Part shown: positions 54,863 to 62,567 of the stretch, piece by piece
Layout: every line of letters begins with the position of its first letter
Position numbering within the stretch: position 1 is the first letter of the stretch
Origin: Urbifossiella limnaea
GTDB taxonomy: Bacteria; Planctomycetota; Planctomycetia; Gemmatales; Gemmataceae
Assembly: GCF_007747215.1 (NCBI RefSeq)
Contig: NZ_CP036273.1
Location: 1,906,322 to 1,970,321 of the forward strand
Reading direction: 5' to 3'
DNA length: 64,000 bases
Notes under the pieces: model-generated
What the model was told of the DNA's origin: nothing
Database searches by the model: none
What the model saw: only the letters and a program-made list of their open reading frames with translations
Program-made: the position numbers and the translations under genes

Positions 54863-56956
54863 TCACTTCTTCGCCGGCGGCCGCTTCTTGATCTCCTCGA
54901 CGCGCGCCCGCCACGCCCGCACGAATCGCTCGTGCATCATCCCGCTCCCCATCCCCACGTCCTGAACCAGCCCCGGCACCCGCGCCGCGGCGGGGTCGGC
55001 GAGCGTGATCAGGTTCCACAGCGCCAGCTCTCGCACCGCCACCGACGGGTGCCCTAGCTGATCGACGAGCCGGTCCAGTTCCACCGGCTCCGGCGCGGCC
55101 GGGGTCACCGCCCCGCGCAGCAGCCGCAACACCAGGTCCGCGACGCCGTCGGCGGGTATCTTCATGTCGAGCACGGCCCCGAGCGCCGCGGTGTTGTCGG
55201 CCGACCGCGCCAGCCACGCCGCCAGCGCCGTCGCCGCCGCGATGCGTTGCGGGCCGCGCGTCTCGTCGGTGAGCACGTCCACGAGCGTCTTGAGGTCGTC
55301 GGCCGACGACGCCACCGCGGCCAGGCCGTAGATGCCGATGACGCCCTGGAAGTACTGCCCCATCATCGGCGGCTGCGTCACCAGCTCGGTCATCAGGATT
55401 TGCGCCCGGTCGTTGTCGGCGAGCCGGCCGGTCACGTCGGAGAGCGCCTTCTGCACCGCCTTCCCCTGCTCCGACGGCACGAGCGGGAACTTGTCGAAGT
55501 ACGTGTTCGCCTTGTCGACCGGGGCCGGGGCCGTCGGCTTGCCGCCGGCCTTGCTGTCCCACGACAGCTGGGCCGGGGCGTCGATCTTGGCGTGCGTCAC
55601 GCCGCGCGCCGGGACCGCGACGCCCGCCGACCCGCGCAACACCGCCACCTTCAACTCGGCCCGCGGGGCCGGGCCGGCGGTGCGGAGGAACATCGCCCCC
55701 GGCTCGTGCGCCACCGTCAGCTCGACGGCCACCTCCGCCCGCTCCGGCAGGGTGAAGTCGTAGACCTCGCCGGCGGCGCGGACGCGGACGCGCTCGCTCC
55801 CCTTCGTCGGCGTCAGGTACACGCGGCCGGCGATGAGCGTCAGGTCGGCGTCGTGCTCGAACCCGCCGCCGTCCTTCGCGGTCGGGGCGTGGAACCGCAC
55901 CCGCGACTCCAGCAGCCGGGCCGGCACCAGATCCGGCACGTTCCCCCACAGGGACACCGTCACGCCCGTGTCGAGCTTCACCTCCGCCTTGTAGCCGGGG
56001 AGGCTCACCACCTCGTCGTTCGACGACACCACGCCGTCGGTGCCGGGGTCGAGCCGCGTCCACTTGGCGTCCGGGGCCGGGCGCGTCACCAGCAGCACGT
56101 TCGGCAGCGTCGCCTTGCCGACGGCCAGCCGGTCGGCCCGCGGCGCGGCGATTTCGGGCGGCCCCTTCTTGCCCGGCTCCTTCACCATGTCCGGCGGCGT
56201 CGGCATCGGCGTGACCGGCGGCGTCGGCATCGGCGTGACCGGCGGCGTCGGCTCCGGGTCGGGCGGCTTCGGCGCGGGAACCGGCCGCGGCGCGGGAACG
56301 GCCGACGCCACCTCGGGCGGCGCCGTCGCGGGCACTTCGGGGTGCCGGCCCGGGATCGCCATGTAGACGGCGACCGCCAGCAGCGCCGCGATGCCGGCGC
56401 CGACCGCGGCCATGCCGGCCCGCCGACCGGCCGACCCGGCGCCGAAGCGGTTCATGCCGAGGAGCAGGGCCGCGTCGGCGTCTTCGGCGTCGGGCTTTTC
56501 GGCGGCCGCGGCCCCGCCGATGACGGGGAGGTTCGGCCGCGTGCGGGCCTTCCGCGACCCGCCCGGCGGCGGCACGAGTTTGTACATCCGCTCCCGCGCC
56601 GACGGCGGCACCCGCACCGGCTCGGCCAGTACGACCGTCAAAATCTGGTGGCACGCGGCGACTTCCGCGAGGTACACGTCGGAGTCGAGGCACGCCTGTT
56701 CGAGCCGCTGCACCTGGTCGGCGTCGAGGGTGTTGCTGAGGTACTCGGCGACGGTGTTGGGGTCGGAGATGTCCTCCGCGTCGCCGACGGCGTCGGGCGT
56801 CTGGAGGCGGCGGCGGCGGGTGATCTTCTTGATCCGCTCGACGAGTTCGCGGGCCACGTCGCTCTCGGCGACCTTCTTGCCGAGTTCGCGCGCCACGTTC
56901 GCTTCGAGGGTGTCGTCGAGGTACGCGAGTAGGGTTCGGAGCGTGAGCTGGGCCAC
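54863..56956 (-). CDS. FecR-like membrane protein, putative anti-sigma/regulator
   Basis: A 697-residue protein from the GTG at 56956 (GAGGTG upstream). A helical zinc-finger-like or death-like N-terminal region (about 1-120) is followed by a linker, one transmembrane helix (about 180-203), a Pro-rich stretch with a repeated PTPPVTPM, and a large extracytoplasmic region with FecR-like beta segments (DTGVTVSLWGNVPDLVPARL, LIAGRVYLTP). C-terminal HEAT-like helices (VAVRELALWNLITL) follow. The layout fits a transmembrane signal transducer or anti-sigma factor. It is divergent from the STAS gene, suggesting a shared sigma pathway; this is inference. Confidence 0.65.
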   Translation of the reverse strand: MAQLTLRTLLAYLDDTLEANVARELGKKVAESDVARELVERIKKITRRRRLQTPDAVGDAEDISDPNTVAEYLSNTLDADQVQRLEQACLDSDVYLAEVAACHQILTVVLAEPVRVPPSARERMYKLVPPPGGSRKARTRPNLPVIGGAAAAEKPDAEDADAALLLGMNRFGAGSAGRRAGMAAVGAGIAALLAVAVYMAIPGRHPEVPATAPPEVASAVPAPRPVPAPKPPDPEPTPPVTPMPTPPVTPMPTPPDMVKEPGKKGPPEIAAPRADRLAVGKATLPNVLLVTRPAPDAKWTRLDPGTDGVVSSNDEVVSLPGYKAEVKLDTGVTVSLWGNVPDLVPARLLESRVRFHAPTAKDGGGFEHDADLTLIAGRVYLTPTKGSERVRVRAAGEVYDFTLPERAEVAVELTVAHEPGAMFLRTAGPAPRAELKVAVLRGSAGVAVPARGVTHAKIDAPAQLSWDSKAGGKPTAPAPVDKANTYFDKFPLVPSEQGKAVQKALSDVTGRLADNDRAQILMTELVTQPPMMGQYFQGVIGIYGLAAVASSADDLKTLVDVLTDETRGPQRIAAATALAAWLARSADNTAALGAVLDMKIPADGVADLVLRLLRGAVTPAAPEPVELDRLVDQLGHPSVAVRELALWNLITLADPAAARVPGLVQDVGMGSGMMHERFVRAWRARVEEIKKRPPAKK
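56193..56252. repeat. 24-bp tandem repeat (2.5 copies) in the Pro-rich linker
   Basis: GGCGGCGTCGGCATCGGC plus 6 bases repeats at 56193-56216 and 56217-56240, then partially to 56252. It encodes the PTPPVTPM repeat of the FecR-like protein. This is a length-variable linker. Confidence 0.9.
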
Positions 56957-57110
56957 GGCGGCACCTCGGGGGCGGGCGTTTCCCCTGTTAGTGCCGCCGG
57001 CCGCGCCGCGTCGTGCAAGAAAAGAAAAATTCCTGAGCCCGTGTCGAGGAACCGCCCCCCCGCTCGTCTACCTGGCACAGTCGCCGCGAGCTACACCACG
57101 AGGATCAACG

Positions 57111-57392
57111 ATGTCCGTTCACGCGATCCGCATCCGGACCCTGACGGCCAGCGATGCCGAGGCACTCGACCGCGAACTGGCCGGAATCCGGGCCGCAGGC
57201 GACCCCGGCCTCGCGCTCGACCTCTCGGCGGTCGCGTTCCTGACGAGCGTGGCGCTGTCGCGGTTCGTCGCGCTCGACCGCGAACTGAAGGCGGCCGGCG
57301 GCCGGTTGACCCTGCTGAACGTCCGCCCCGACGTCCGCCGGGTCTTCGCGGTCTCCCGGCTGGACGCCTTGCTCGGCGGGTGCGCGGCCTGA
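57111..57392 (+). CDS. STAS-domain protein (anti-sigma-factor antagonist type)
   Basis: A 93-residue single STAS domain. LALDLSAVAFLTSVALSRFVAL contains the Ser-bearing helix start (the LTS motif), where anti-anti-sigma factors are phosphorylated, and GGRLTLLNVRPDVRRVFAVSRLD completes the fold. It presumably binds a kinase/anti-sigma partner. It is divergent from the FecR-like gene, 154 bp between starts. Only 12 bp separate its stop from that of the convergent DUF1254 gene. Confidence 0.85.
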   Translation: MSVHAIRIRTLTASDAEALDRELAGIRAAGDPGLALDLSAVAFLTSVALSRFVALDRELKAAGGRLTLLNVRPDVRRVFAVSRLDALLGGCAA

Positions 57393-57404
57393 CGGCTCAC
57401 CCGC

Positions 57405-58826
57405 TCACCGCACGACCCGGACCGGCGGGACCTTCCAGGTGCCGTCGAGAATCGACGGGGCCGTCGCCTTCGGGTAGTACAGTCGCATCATCAGGACGAA
57501 CTCGCCCCGCGGGGCCGGGAGCCAGTTCGACTCCTTGCCCGCCCCCGGCGACTCGTGCTGGATGTAGAGGTCCAGCGACCCGTCCGGGTTGTACTTCAGG
57601 TCGTTCCGGGGGCTGACCGTGTACCGGTTGAGCGGGTTGTTCACGAAGAAGTAGTGCGCGTCGTACATCGTCACCGACCAGAAGGCGTTGACCGGCGGCG
57701 CCTCTCCCTTCCCGAAGTGCAGCACGTACCTGTTCGCCCCGGTGTACTTCTTCCCGTCCGCGTCCACCTCCGAGGTCGGGTACACGGCGTCCTGGGGCCG
57801 GTTCGCCCCGAGCCCGATGGCGGTGATGAACGCCCGCTGGAGGTACGCGGTGCCGTACACGCCGGCCTTCGTCGTGAACGTCCACCCGTTCTCGAGGGTG
57901 CCGGCGTCCTTGAAGTGCCGCGTGATGCGCTCGACACCCGCCTTCGGTGCCTGTGCCACCGCCGCCGCAACCGCGGGGGCGAGCTTGGCGGCGTCGAAGG
58001 CCTGGCCGGGGGCCACGCCGAGCCGCGCGAGTTTGGCAACCATCGGGCCGTCCGCCGCGGCCGGCGGGTTGTCCTTCATCAGCCGGGCGAGGAGGCCGAA
58101 GTACGCCGCCCCGTCGAGCTTGTTCACCTGCTCGCGGACCGCCGTCTTCGTGTCGACGGCAGGGTCCACCGTCCCCGGCGGCGGGGTGTACGCCTTGCCG
58201 TAGGCACTCAGGGGCCGGAGGTCGTACCGGTCCATGACCGCGTGACACGCCTTGTAGTCCTCCGCGGTGCCGGTGCAATACGTCCGGCCGAGAACCCAGA
58301 CCAGGTTCGTGGGCGCCTTGAGTTCCTTGAGCCCCGCGGGGATGGTGCCCTTCCAGCCCGGCCCGGTGATCGCGTAGGCCTGGGCCTTGTTCCCCGTCGT
58401 GCGGGTGCCGGGCACCTCGAACACGTTGGTCCACCCGTCGAGCATCGGCATGAGAAAGTACCGGTCGCCCATGTCCGGCAGGGACAGGACGTAGGGCTCC
58501 TTGCCGAGGTCGAGCCACGCGGTCGAGTAGAGGGTGTCGGCGTTCGGAGCGGTCACGTCGCGGAACTTGGCGTCCGGGTAGGCCCGCATCCGCACGAACT
58601 GTCCCATCGGGGCGTGCGTGCCCTTCGGCTCGGCCGTGTTGGTCATGACCCGGCGGGTGTACTCCATCGTGAGCAGCGGGTAGCCGTAGACGTAGGCGTC
58701 GGTGGCCAGCTGCGCCGCCTCGGCCTCGGCCGGCGGGGCGGTCTGGGCATCGACGGGGGCGTGGGCCGCCCCGACGGCGAGCAGCCCACCCGCACAGAGG
58801 GTCACGAACGCGAACCGGGGAACCAT
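57405..58826 (-). CDS. DUF1254/DUF1214 secreted protein
   Basis: A 473-residue protein with a signal peptide (MVPRFAFVTLCAGGLLAVGAAHA). It matches the DUF1254 domain (AYVYGYPLLTMEYTRRVM, VTAPNADTLYSTAWLDLGKEPYVLSLPD, RYFLMPMLDGWTNVFEVPG) followed by DUF1214 (FWSVTMYDAHYFFVNNPLNRYTV, LPAPRGEFVLMMRLYYPK). Members are widespread and poorly characterised; some are called lipoproteins or membrane-associated carbohydrate-binding proteins. GGAG lies 8 bases before the ATG. Confidence 0.9.
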   Translation of the reverse strand: MVPRFAFVTLCAGGLLAVGAAHAPVDAQTAPPAEAEAAQLATDAYVYGYPLLTMEYTRRVMTNTAEPKGTHAPMGQFVRMRAYPDAKFRDVTAPNADTLYSTAWLDLGKEPYVLSLPDMGDRYFLMPMLDGWTNVFEVPGTRTTGNKAQAYAITGPGWKGTIPAGLKELKAPTNLVWVLGRTYCTGTAEDYKACHAVMDRYDLRPLSAYGKAYTPPPGTVDPAVDTKTAVREQVNKLDGAAYFGLLARLMKDNPPAAADGPMVAKLARLGVAPGQAFDAAKLAPAVAAAVAQAPKAGVERITRHFKDAGTLENGWTFTTKAGVYGTAYLQRAFITAIGLGANRPQDAVYPTSEVDADGKKYTGANRYVLHFGKGEAPPVNAFWSVTMYDAHYFFVNNPLNRYTVSPRNDLKYNPDGSLDLYIQHESPGAGKESNWLPAPRGEFVLMMRLYYPKATAPSILDGTWKVPPVRVVR

Positions 58827-59033
58827 GATGATCTCCAGGATGTGCGGGAACTCGCCCGAGCCCGGCCCGGCACCGTTCTGACGCCTGGTGACGATGGGCA
58901 GTTTCAGACCAACGGCATTGTATTTCTAACTTGATGGCTAGCCGTCATTCGCCCGTCGGATCCCGCTCGAGCTCTTTCCACCTTGACCCGACTGACGCCT
59001 CGCGCTCGCCAAGCCAGTTCACAGCCACGGCTC

Positions 59034-59062
59034 TTGCACGGGCTGTCGCTTTGCGATATAAA
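59034..59062 (+). promoter_or_regulatory. Sigma-70-like promoter
   Basis: TTGCAC (-35, 59034-59039) and TATAAA (-10, 59057-59062) are separated by 17 bp. They stand upstream of a strong AGGAG (59080-59084) and the small gene at 59091, giving a leader of about 20 nt. Such a clear consensus is rare in this GC-rich window. Confidence 0.65.
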
Positions 59063-59090
59063 GTTATTGGCCGGGCGACAGGAGACAAAC

Positions 59091-59333
59091 ATGACCGCGA
59101 CCATACGGGTGACCTGCCCCACCGCCGGCGACATCCCGCCCGCCTACCAACTCCGCGCGTGGGCGACGGACGACCGGCACGTCGTCCTCCAACTCCCGCC
59201 CGCGGCACTCGCCGGCCCAGGCGCGAAGACGCTCGTCGTGGCTCGGCTCGCCGCTGCGATGCCAGAGTTCCGCGTATCGGATGGTGGTGGGGACCCCACG
59301 CACGAGCTTGTCACCGTGACCCGTTTGGCGTAG
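59091..59333 (+). CDS. Small hypothetical protein (80 aa)
   Basis: An 80-residue protein with AGGAG 6 bases before the ATG and a good upstream promoter. The sequence (TPAGDIPPAY-like start, DDRHVVLQLPPAAL, DGGGDPTHELVTVTRLA) shows no known domain. The clean signals suggest a genuine, expressed gene. Confidence 0.6.
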   Translation: MTATIRVTCPTAGDIPPAYQLRAWATDDRHVVLQLPPAALAGPGAKTLVVARLAAAMPEFRVSDGGGDPTHELVTVTRLA

Positions 59334-59418
59334 CCCCAGGTGGAAGAGTTCGGTTGCGTCCACGAACGACGAGGCTTTGCAGTGCCTGGTGCAGCGACGA
59401 GCAGGTAGGTGGAACGGT

Positions 59419-60090
59419 TTAGACGTGAAGCGGTTCGAGGCACGCCACGTCATCGTTCCGCGGCGAGTTGATCCGGGTGGTGAGCGCCACCGCCGTCATC
59501 TCGTCCGCCGGGTACGGGTGTAGCAGCGACCGCACCTCGGCGGTGCCTGCGTCGGGGTCGAGCCACCGGCCGAAGTCGTCCGGCCGCAGGATCACCGGCA
59601 TCCGATCGTGCAACTGCTTCAGGAGCTCGTTCGGGTCCGTCGTCAGGATGCAGAAACTGAGAATCGGCTTCCCGCCGGCCGGCGGGTGCCACACGTCCCA
59701 CAGCCCGGCGAACGCGAACGGCTCGTTGGACTTCAGCCCGAACAGGTGCGGGTCTTTCCCGGGGTGGTCCTTCCGCCACTCCACGAACCCGTCGGCGACC
59801 ACGAGGCAGCGGCGGCTTTCGAGCAGGTCGGAGAACGTCGGCCGGGTGTCCGCCGTCTCGGCGCGGGCGTTCACCAGCGGCGCCCCCTTCAGGTGCCGCT
59901 CCTCGCGCACCAGCCCCCAGCGGATTTGGATGAGCCCGCGCGTCACCCCGTCCGGCTTCAGCCCGACCACCGCGGCCTGCTGCGTCGGCGCGATGTTGTA
60001 CCGCGGCGCCAGTTCCGGCGGGGGCTCGGCCAGCTCGAACAGCCGGGCGACTTCCTTGACGGTCTTCGTCCGGGTGAAGCGGCCGCACAT
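59419..60090 (-). CDS. SOS response-associated peptidase (SRAP/YedK/HMCES family)
   Basis: A 223-residue SRAP domain. C2 (MCGRFTR), N74 (VNARAET), E104 (GFVEWRK) and H161 (HDRMPVIL) are the complete active-site set. The family crosslinks its N-terminal Cys to abasic sites in single-stranded DNA, shielding them during replication. It is the last gene of the minus-strand SOS-like operon with a Y-family polymerase, 23 bp after the unknown middle gene. Transcription is probably LexA-controlled from 61815-61826. Confidence 0.93.
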   Translation of the reverse strand: MCGRFTRTKTVKEVARLFELAEPPPELAPRYNIAPTQQAAVVGLKPDGVTRGLIQIRWGLVREERHLKGAPLVNARAETADTRPTFSDLLESRRCLVVADGFVEWRKDHPGKDPHLFGLKSNEPFAFAGLWDVWHPPAGGKPILSFCILTTDPNELLKQLHDRMPVILRPDDFGRWLDPDAGTAEVRSLLHPYPADEMTAVALTTRINSPRNDDVACLEPLHV

Positions 60091-60113
60091 ACCGGCGTCA
60101 TCGGCCCGGCCGG

Positions 60114-60566
60114 TCAGACGACTTGATTCTCGAACACCGGCATCATCGGCTCCTGCCCCGACAGGTTCCGGTAGTAGTTGGTGGACGGGCGCACGAGGAC
60201 GTACACGACCGGCTCACCCCGCACGGCCGGCAGAACTACCCCGCGCACCCCCACGTCGATCAGCAGCCACCGCCCGTTGATGTGGCCGAGGTTCGCCGGC
60301 ACCAGCGCCAGCTCCGGCCGCGCCCCGGCGACCGCCTCCACGGCTTCCTCGGTCAGCCACCCGCCGAGCGGCAGGCGGGAGCGCCGGTCCTTGCACCCCC
60401 ACCGCAGCAGCCGCAGCGCCCCGTCCCACCGGACCGGTAGAACGGCCGGCTCTTGCCACCAGTGGAACTGCACCTCGTCGGCCCCGCCCCGCCGGTGGAC
60501 GCGCGCCGCCACGCCGTCGAGCAGCGCCGCGGGTAACTCGGCGGTGGTGAGCGCGAACCCGGTCAC
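60114..60566 (-). CDS. Unknown protein in the SOS-like operon
   Basis: A 150-residue protein between a translesion polymerase and SRAP, with 9 and 23 bp gaps. Notable segments are DEVQFHWWQEPAVLPVRWDG, LRLLRWGCKDRRSRLPLGGW and VVYVLVRPSTNYYRNLSGQEP. The RWG and WW segments recall the SRAP fold only loosely. No signal peptide or membrane helix. By position it is likely a DNA-damage tolerance partner. Confidence 0.72.
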   Translation of the reverse strand: MTGFALTTAELPAALLDGVAARVHRRGGADEVQFHWWQEPAVLPVRWDGALRLLRWGCKDRRSRLPLGGWLTEEAVEAVAGARPELALVPANLGHINGRWLLIDVGVRGVVLPAVRGEPVVYVLVRPSTNYYRNLSGQEPMMPVFENQVV

Positions 60567-60575
60567 GACGGCCCC

Positions 60576-61796
60576 TCAGAAGCAGAACTTCCCCCGGATG
60601 TCGCAGACGTCGAAGTCGTTGGCCGGGTCGAGATAGAAGTCGTTGGCGAACAGCGTGGCCCCCGACCGCAGCGTGAACCGCCCGAACCGCTCGTTCACCT
60701 CCCGCTTCACCCGGGCGACGGCGTCGGCCCGCGGGTCGGGCGCGTCGAACAAGCTTTGTTGCCACCCCGGCGGCCGGACCAGCCGCGACGCGATGAGGTG
60801 CATGTGCGTCGCCGACTCGCCCCGCCGCCACGCCTTCCGCAGCCCGACCTTCGCCGCCTCCAACAACTCGTCGAACCGGTCGGACGGGACGTTGAGGTTG
60901 ACCGACCCGCCGGCCCCCGGGGCGTCGTGGTAGCTCACGTACACGGTGAGCACCCGCGGCCGGACGACGTGGTAGTGCAGTTCCTCGATCAGCCGTTCCA
61001 CGTTGCGGACGAGCCACCCGTACAGGCTGAGGGCGTCGCGGACGCGGCCGGCGAGCGACCCGCCGCGGGAGATGTTCTTGTGCGGCGTGCGCTCCGGGCG
61101 GATCGGGTCGGCCGGTGCGCCGTTGCACTCCCGCCACAGGTCGTGCCCGCGGATCGTGAGGAGTTGGCGGATCAGGTGCCCGGGTGCCTTCCGGAAGTCG
61201 AGGCAGGTGCGGATGCCGTACTTTTCGAGCTTCGCCGCCCGGCGGGCGCCGATGCCGGCGATCTCGGTGACGGGGAGCCGGGCGAGCAGCGCGGTCTCGT
61301 GGTCGGGGTCGGTTACGGCGATTGCGCCGTTCGGCTTGGACGTGTCGGCGAAGAGCTTCGCCAGGGTGCGGCTACGGGCGTAGGCGACCGTCATCGGCAC
61401 GCCGACGCGGGCGCGGACGTGCGCCCGGACGGCCTCGGCGGTCTGCTGCCAGGTCCGGCCGGACTCGGGGACGGCTCGCCAGAAACACTCGTCGATCGAG
61501 TAGTACTCGACGGTCGGGGAGAACGTCCCGAGCTCGCGCTGGATCTTGCGGCTCAGTTCCTCGTACCAGCGGAAGTCGCGCTTGAGGTAGATGCCGTCGG
61601 GGCACTTCACGACGGCATCCCAGATCGGCTCGCCGACCTTCACGCCGCGTGACTTCATCTCGTAGGACCGGGCGATGACGCACGCCCCCTGGTTGCCGAG
61701 GACGCCAACCGGCATCCCGCGCAGCCACGGGCGGCGGACGACCTCGGCGCTGGCGTAGAAGGCGTCGGCGTCGCCGAACCCGACGAGGGCACCCAT
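60576..61796 (-). CDS. Y-family DNA polymerase (UmuC/DinB-like)
   Basis: A 406-residue translesion polymerase. D9 (GDADAFYASAE) and D102-E103 (YSIDECFW) are the catalytic metal ligands. The finger/palm segments VIARSYEMKSRGVKVGEPIW and TVAYARSRTLAKLFADTSKP match UmuC-type enzymes. GIGARRAAKLEKYGI is the thumb helix-hairpin-helix. The C-terminus (NDFYLDPANDFDVCDIRGKFCF) is intact. The usual UmuC subunit partner UmuD is not present. It is the first gene of the operon, 19 bp from a LexA-type box. Confidence 0.92.
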   Translation of the reverse strand: MGALVGFGDADAFYASAEVVRRPWLRGMPVGVLGNQGACVIARSYEMKSRGVKVGEPIWDAVVKCPDGIYLKRDFRWYEELSRKIQRELGTFSPTVEYYSIDECFWRAVPESGRTWQQTAEAVRAHVRARVGVPMTVAYARSRTLAKLFADTSKPNGAIAVTDPDHETALLARLPVTEIAGIGARRAAKLEKYGIRTCLDFRKAPGHLIRQLLTIRGHDLWRECNGAPADPIRPERTPHKNISRGGSLAGRVRDALSLYGWLVRNVERLIEELHYHVVRPRVLTVYVSYHDAPGAGGSVNLNVPSDRFDELLEAAKVGLRKAWRRGESATHMHLIASRLVRPPGWQQSLFDAPDPRADAVARVKREVNERFGRFTLRSGATLFANDFYLDPANDFDVCDIRGKFCF

Positions 61797-61814
61797 GCCT
61801 CAGGTGTAGATTGT

Positions 61815-61826
61815 GAACGGGTGTTC
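61815..61826 (-). promoter_or_regulatory. LexA-type operator (SOS box) GAAC-N4-GTTC
   Basis: GAACGGGTGTTC fits the Gram-positive/actinobacterial-type LexA palindrome (GAAC-N4-GTTC) exactly. It lies 19-30 bp upstream of the polymerase ATG at 61796, where it would overlap the promoter. Repression of the three-gene operon by LexA is inferred; lexA itself is not in the window. Confidence 0.7.
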
Positions 61827-61945
61827 AGTCAAGACGGGTCGGCCGAATTCGGCAAGAATCGGGTCCACGATTGGTGCTGGGTGATGAGCTCAGAGCGCCC
61901 CACGCGTCCGTCATAGATAGTGACGGTCGCGGGAAGCCCACAGCT

Positions 61946-62116
61946 ATGACGGGGATAACGAGCGAGGCGGCAGGCCGTGGGCAACATTCCGCCGAGGGAT
62001 TCGCCGCCGAACTGGCGGCTGGGAGGAGTGTCCGCGACGCGGCCAACGCCGCCGGAGTCGCCAAGCAGACCGCGTTCTGGCGGCTCACCGATCCGTGCTA
62101 CGGGCCAGTATCGTAG
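61946..62116 (+). CDS. Orphan helix-turn-helix ORF (56 aa), probable remnant
   Basis: A 56-residue frame MTGITSEAAGRGQ... whose C-terminal half (GFAAELAAGRSVRDAANAAG, then VAKQTAFWRLTDP) is a homeodomain-like helix-turn-helix pattern as in phage/transposase-associated regulators. It ends abruptly. It could be a remnant of a longer gene or a small regulator. The ribosome site is weak. Confidence 0.4.
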   Translation: MTGITSEAAGRGQHSAEGFAAELAAGRSVRDAANAAGVAKQTAFWRLTDPCYGPVS

Positions 62117-62385
62117 CTCCACGGGGGAGGATGACGGCAGCGGCCGGCCGACAGGCAACGGTATACCGACCGCCGTTGACGTGCTCCGGACTACCCCTTC
62201 GCCCGGCCCGCATTGACGGGGCGAAAAGCACAGTCCCGGATGATGACGGGGTGCGTCGGACGGCATGTGGCGGAACCACCTGACAATCTTTGAGTTGTCG
62301 TAGGGGTTGCGGGCGACGCGCCGGAAACGCTGGAAATGGAAGGGGCCGGCGCCTCTCGGCACCGGCCCGCACCGATCTGCTTCAG

Positions 62386-62427
62386 TGCCCCCTCTCGGGC
62401 TCGAACCGAGGACCCGCTGATTACGAG
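62386..62427 (-). pseudogene. 3' half of a tRNA-Thr(CGU) gene, putative integration scar
   Basis: On the minus strand, CTCGTAA (anticodon loop, CGU), the anticodon 3' strand TCAGC, the variable region GGGTC, the T arm CTCGG-TTCGAGC-CCGAG and the acceptor 3' strand AGGGGGC plus A follow in perfect tRNA order. The 5' half is missing; the preceding bases cannot pair with TCAGC. Such 3' fragments are left when an element integrates in a tRNA anticodon loop. Confidence 0.75.
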
Positions 62428-62567
62428 GCACGGGGCGTCGGTTGCGTGATTCCCTAAGAAATCAAGGAAGCCATACGTTTCGCAGGCGATTCACAGAGGT
62501 CCGAGTTCTCGCTATTTCCCGCGTTTTCCCGCCACTTCCCGAAATCGTGTGGCGATGGTGTGGCGGT

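Larger units (their letters stand above)
61827..62567. other. Gene-poor interval with HTH ORF and tRNA remnant
   Basis: About 740 bp with no full-size gene, between the SOS operon and the SprT-like gene. It holds the short helix-turn-helix ORF at 61946-62116 and the half tRNA at 62386-62427. The composition is more AT-rich (for example 62270-62310) than the neighbouring genes, as in decayed mobile DNA. Confidence 0.5.

Noticed and set aside
62386-62427. Complete tRNA gene
   Set aside because: The 5' acceptor strand, D arm and 5' anticodon strand are absent. Upstream bases do not pair with TCAGC or AGGGGGC.
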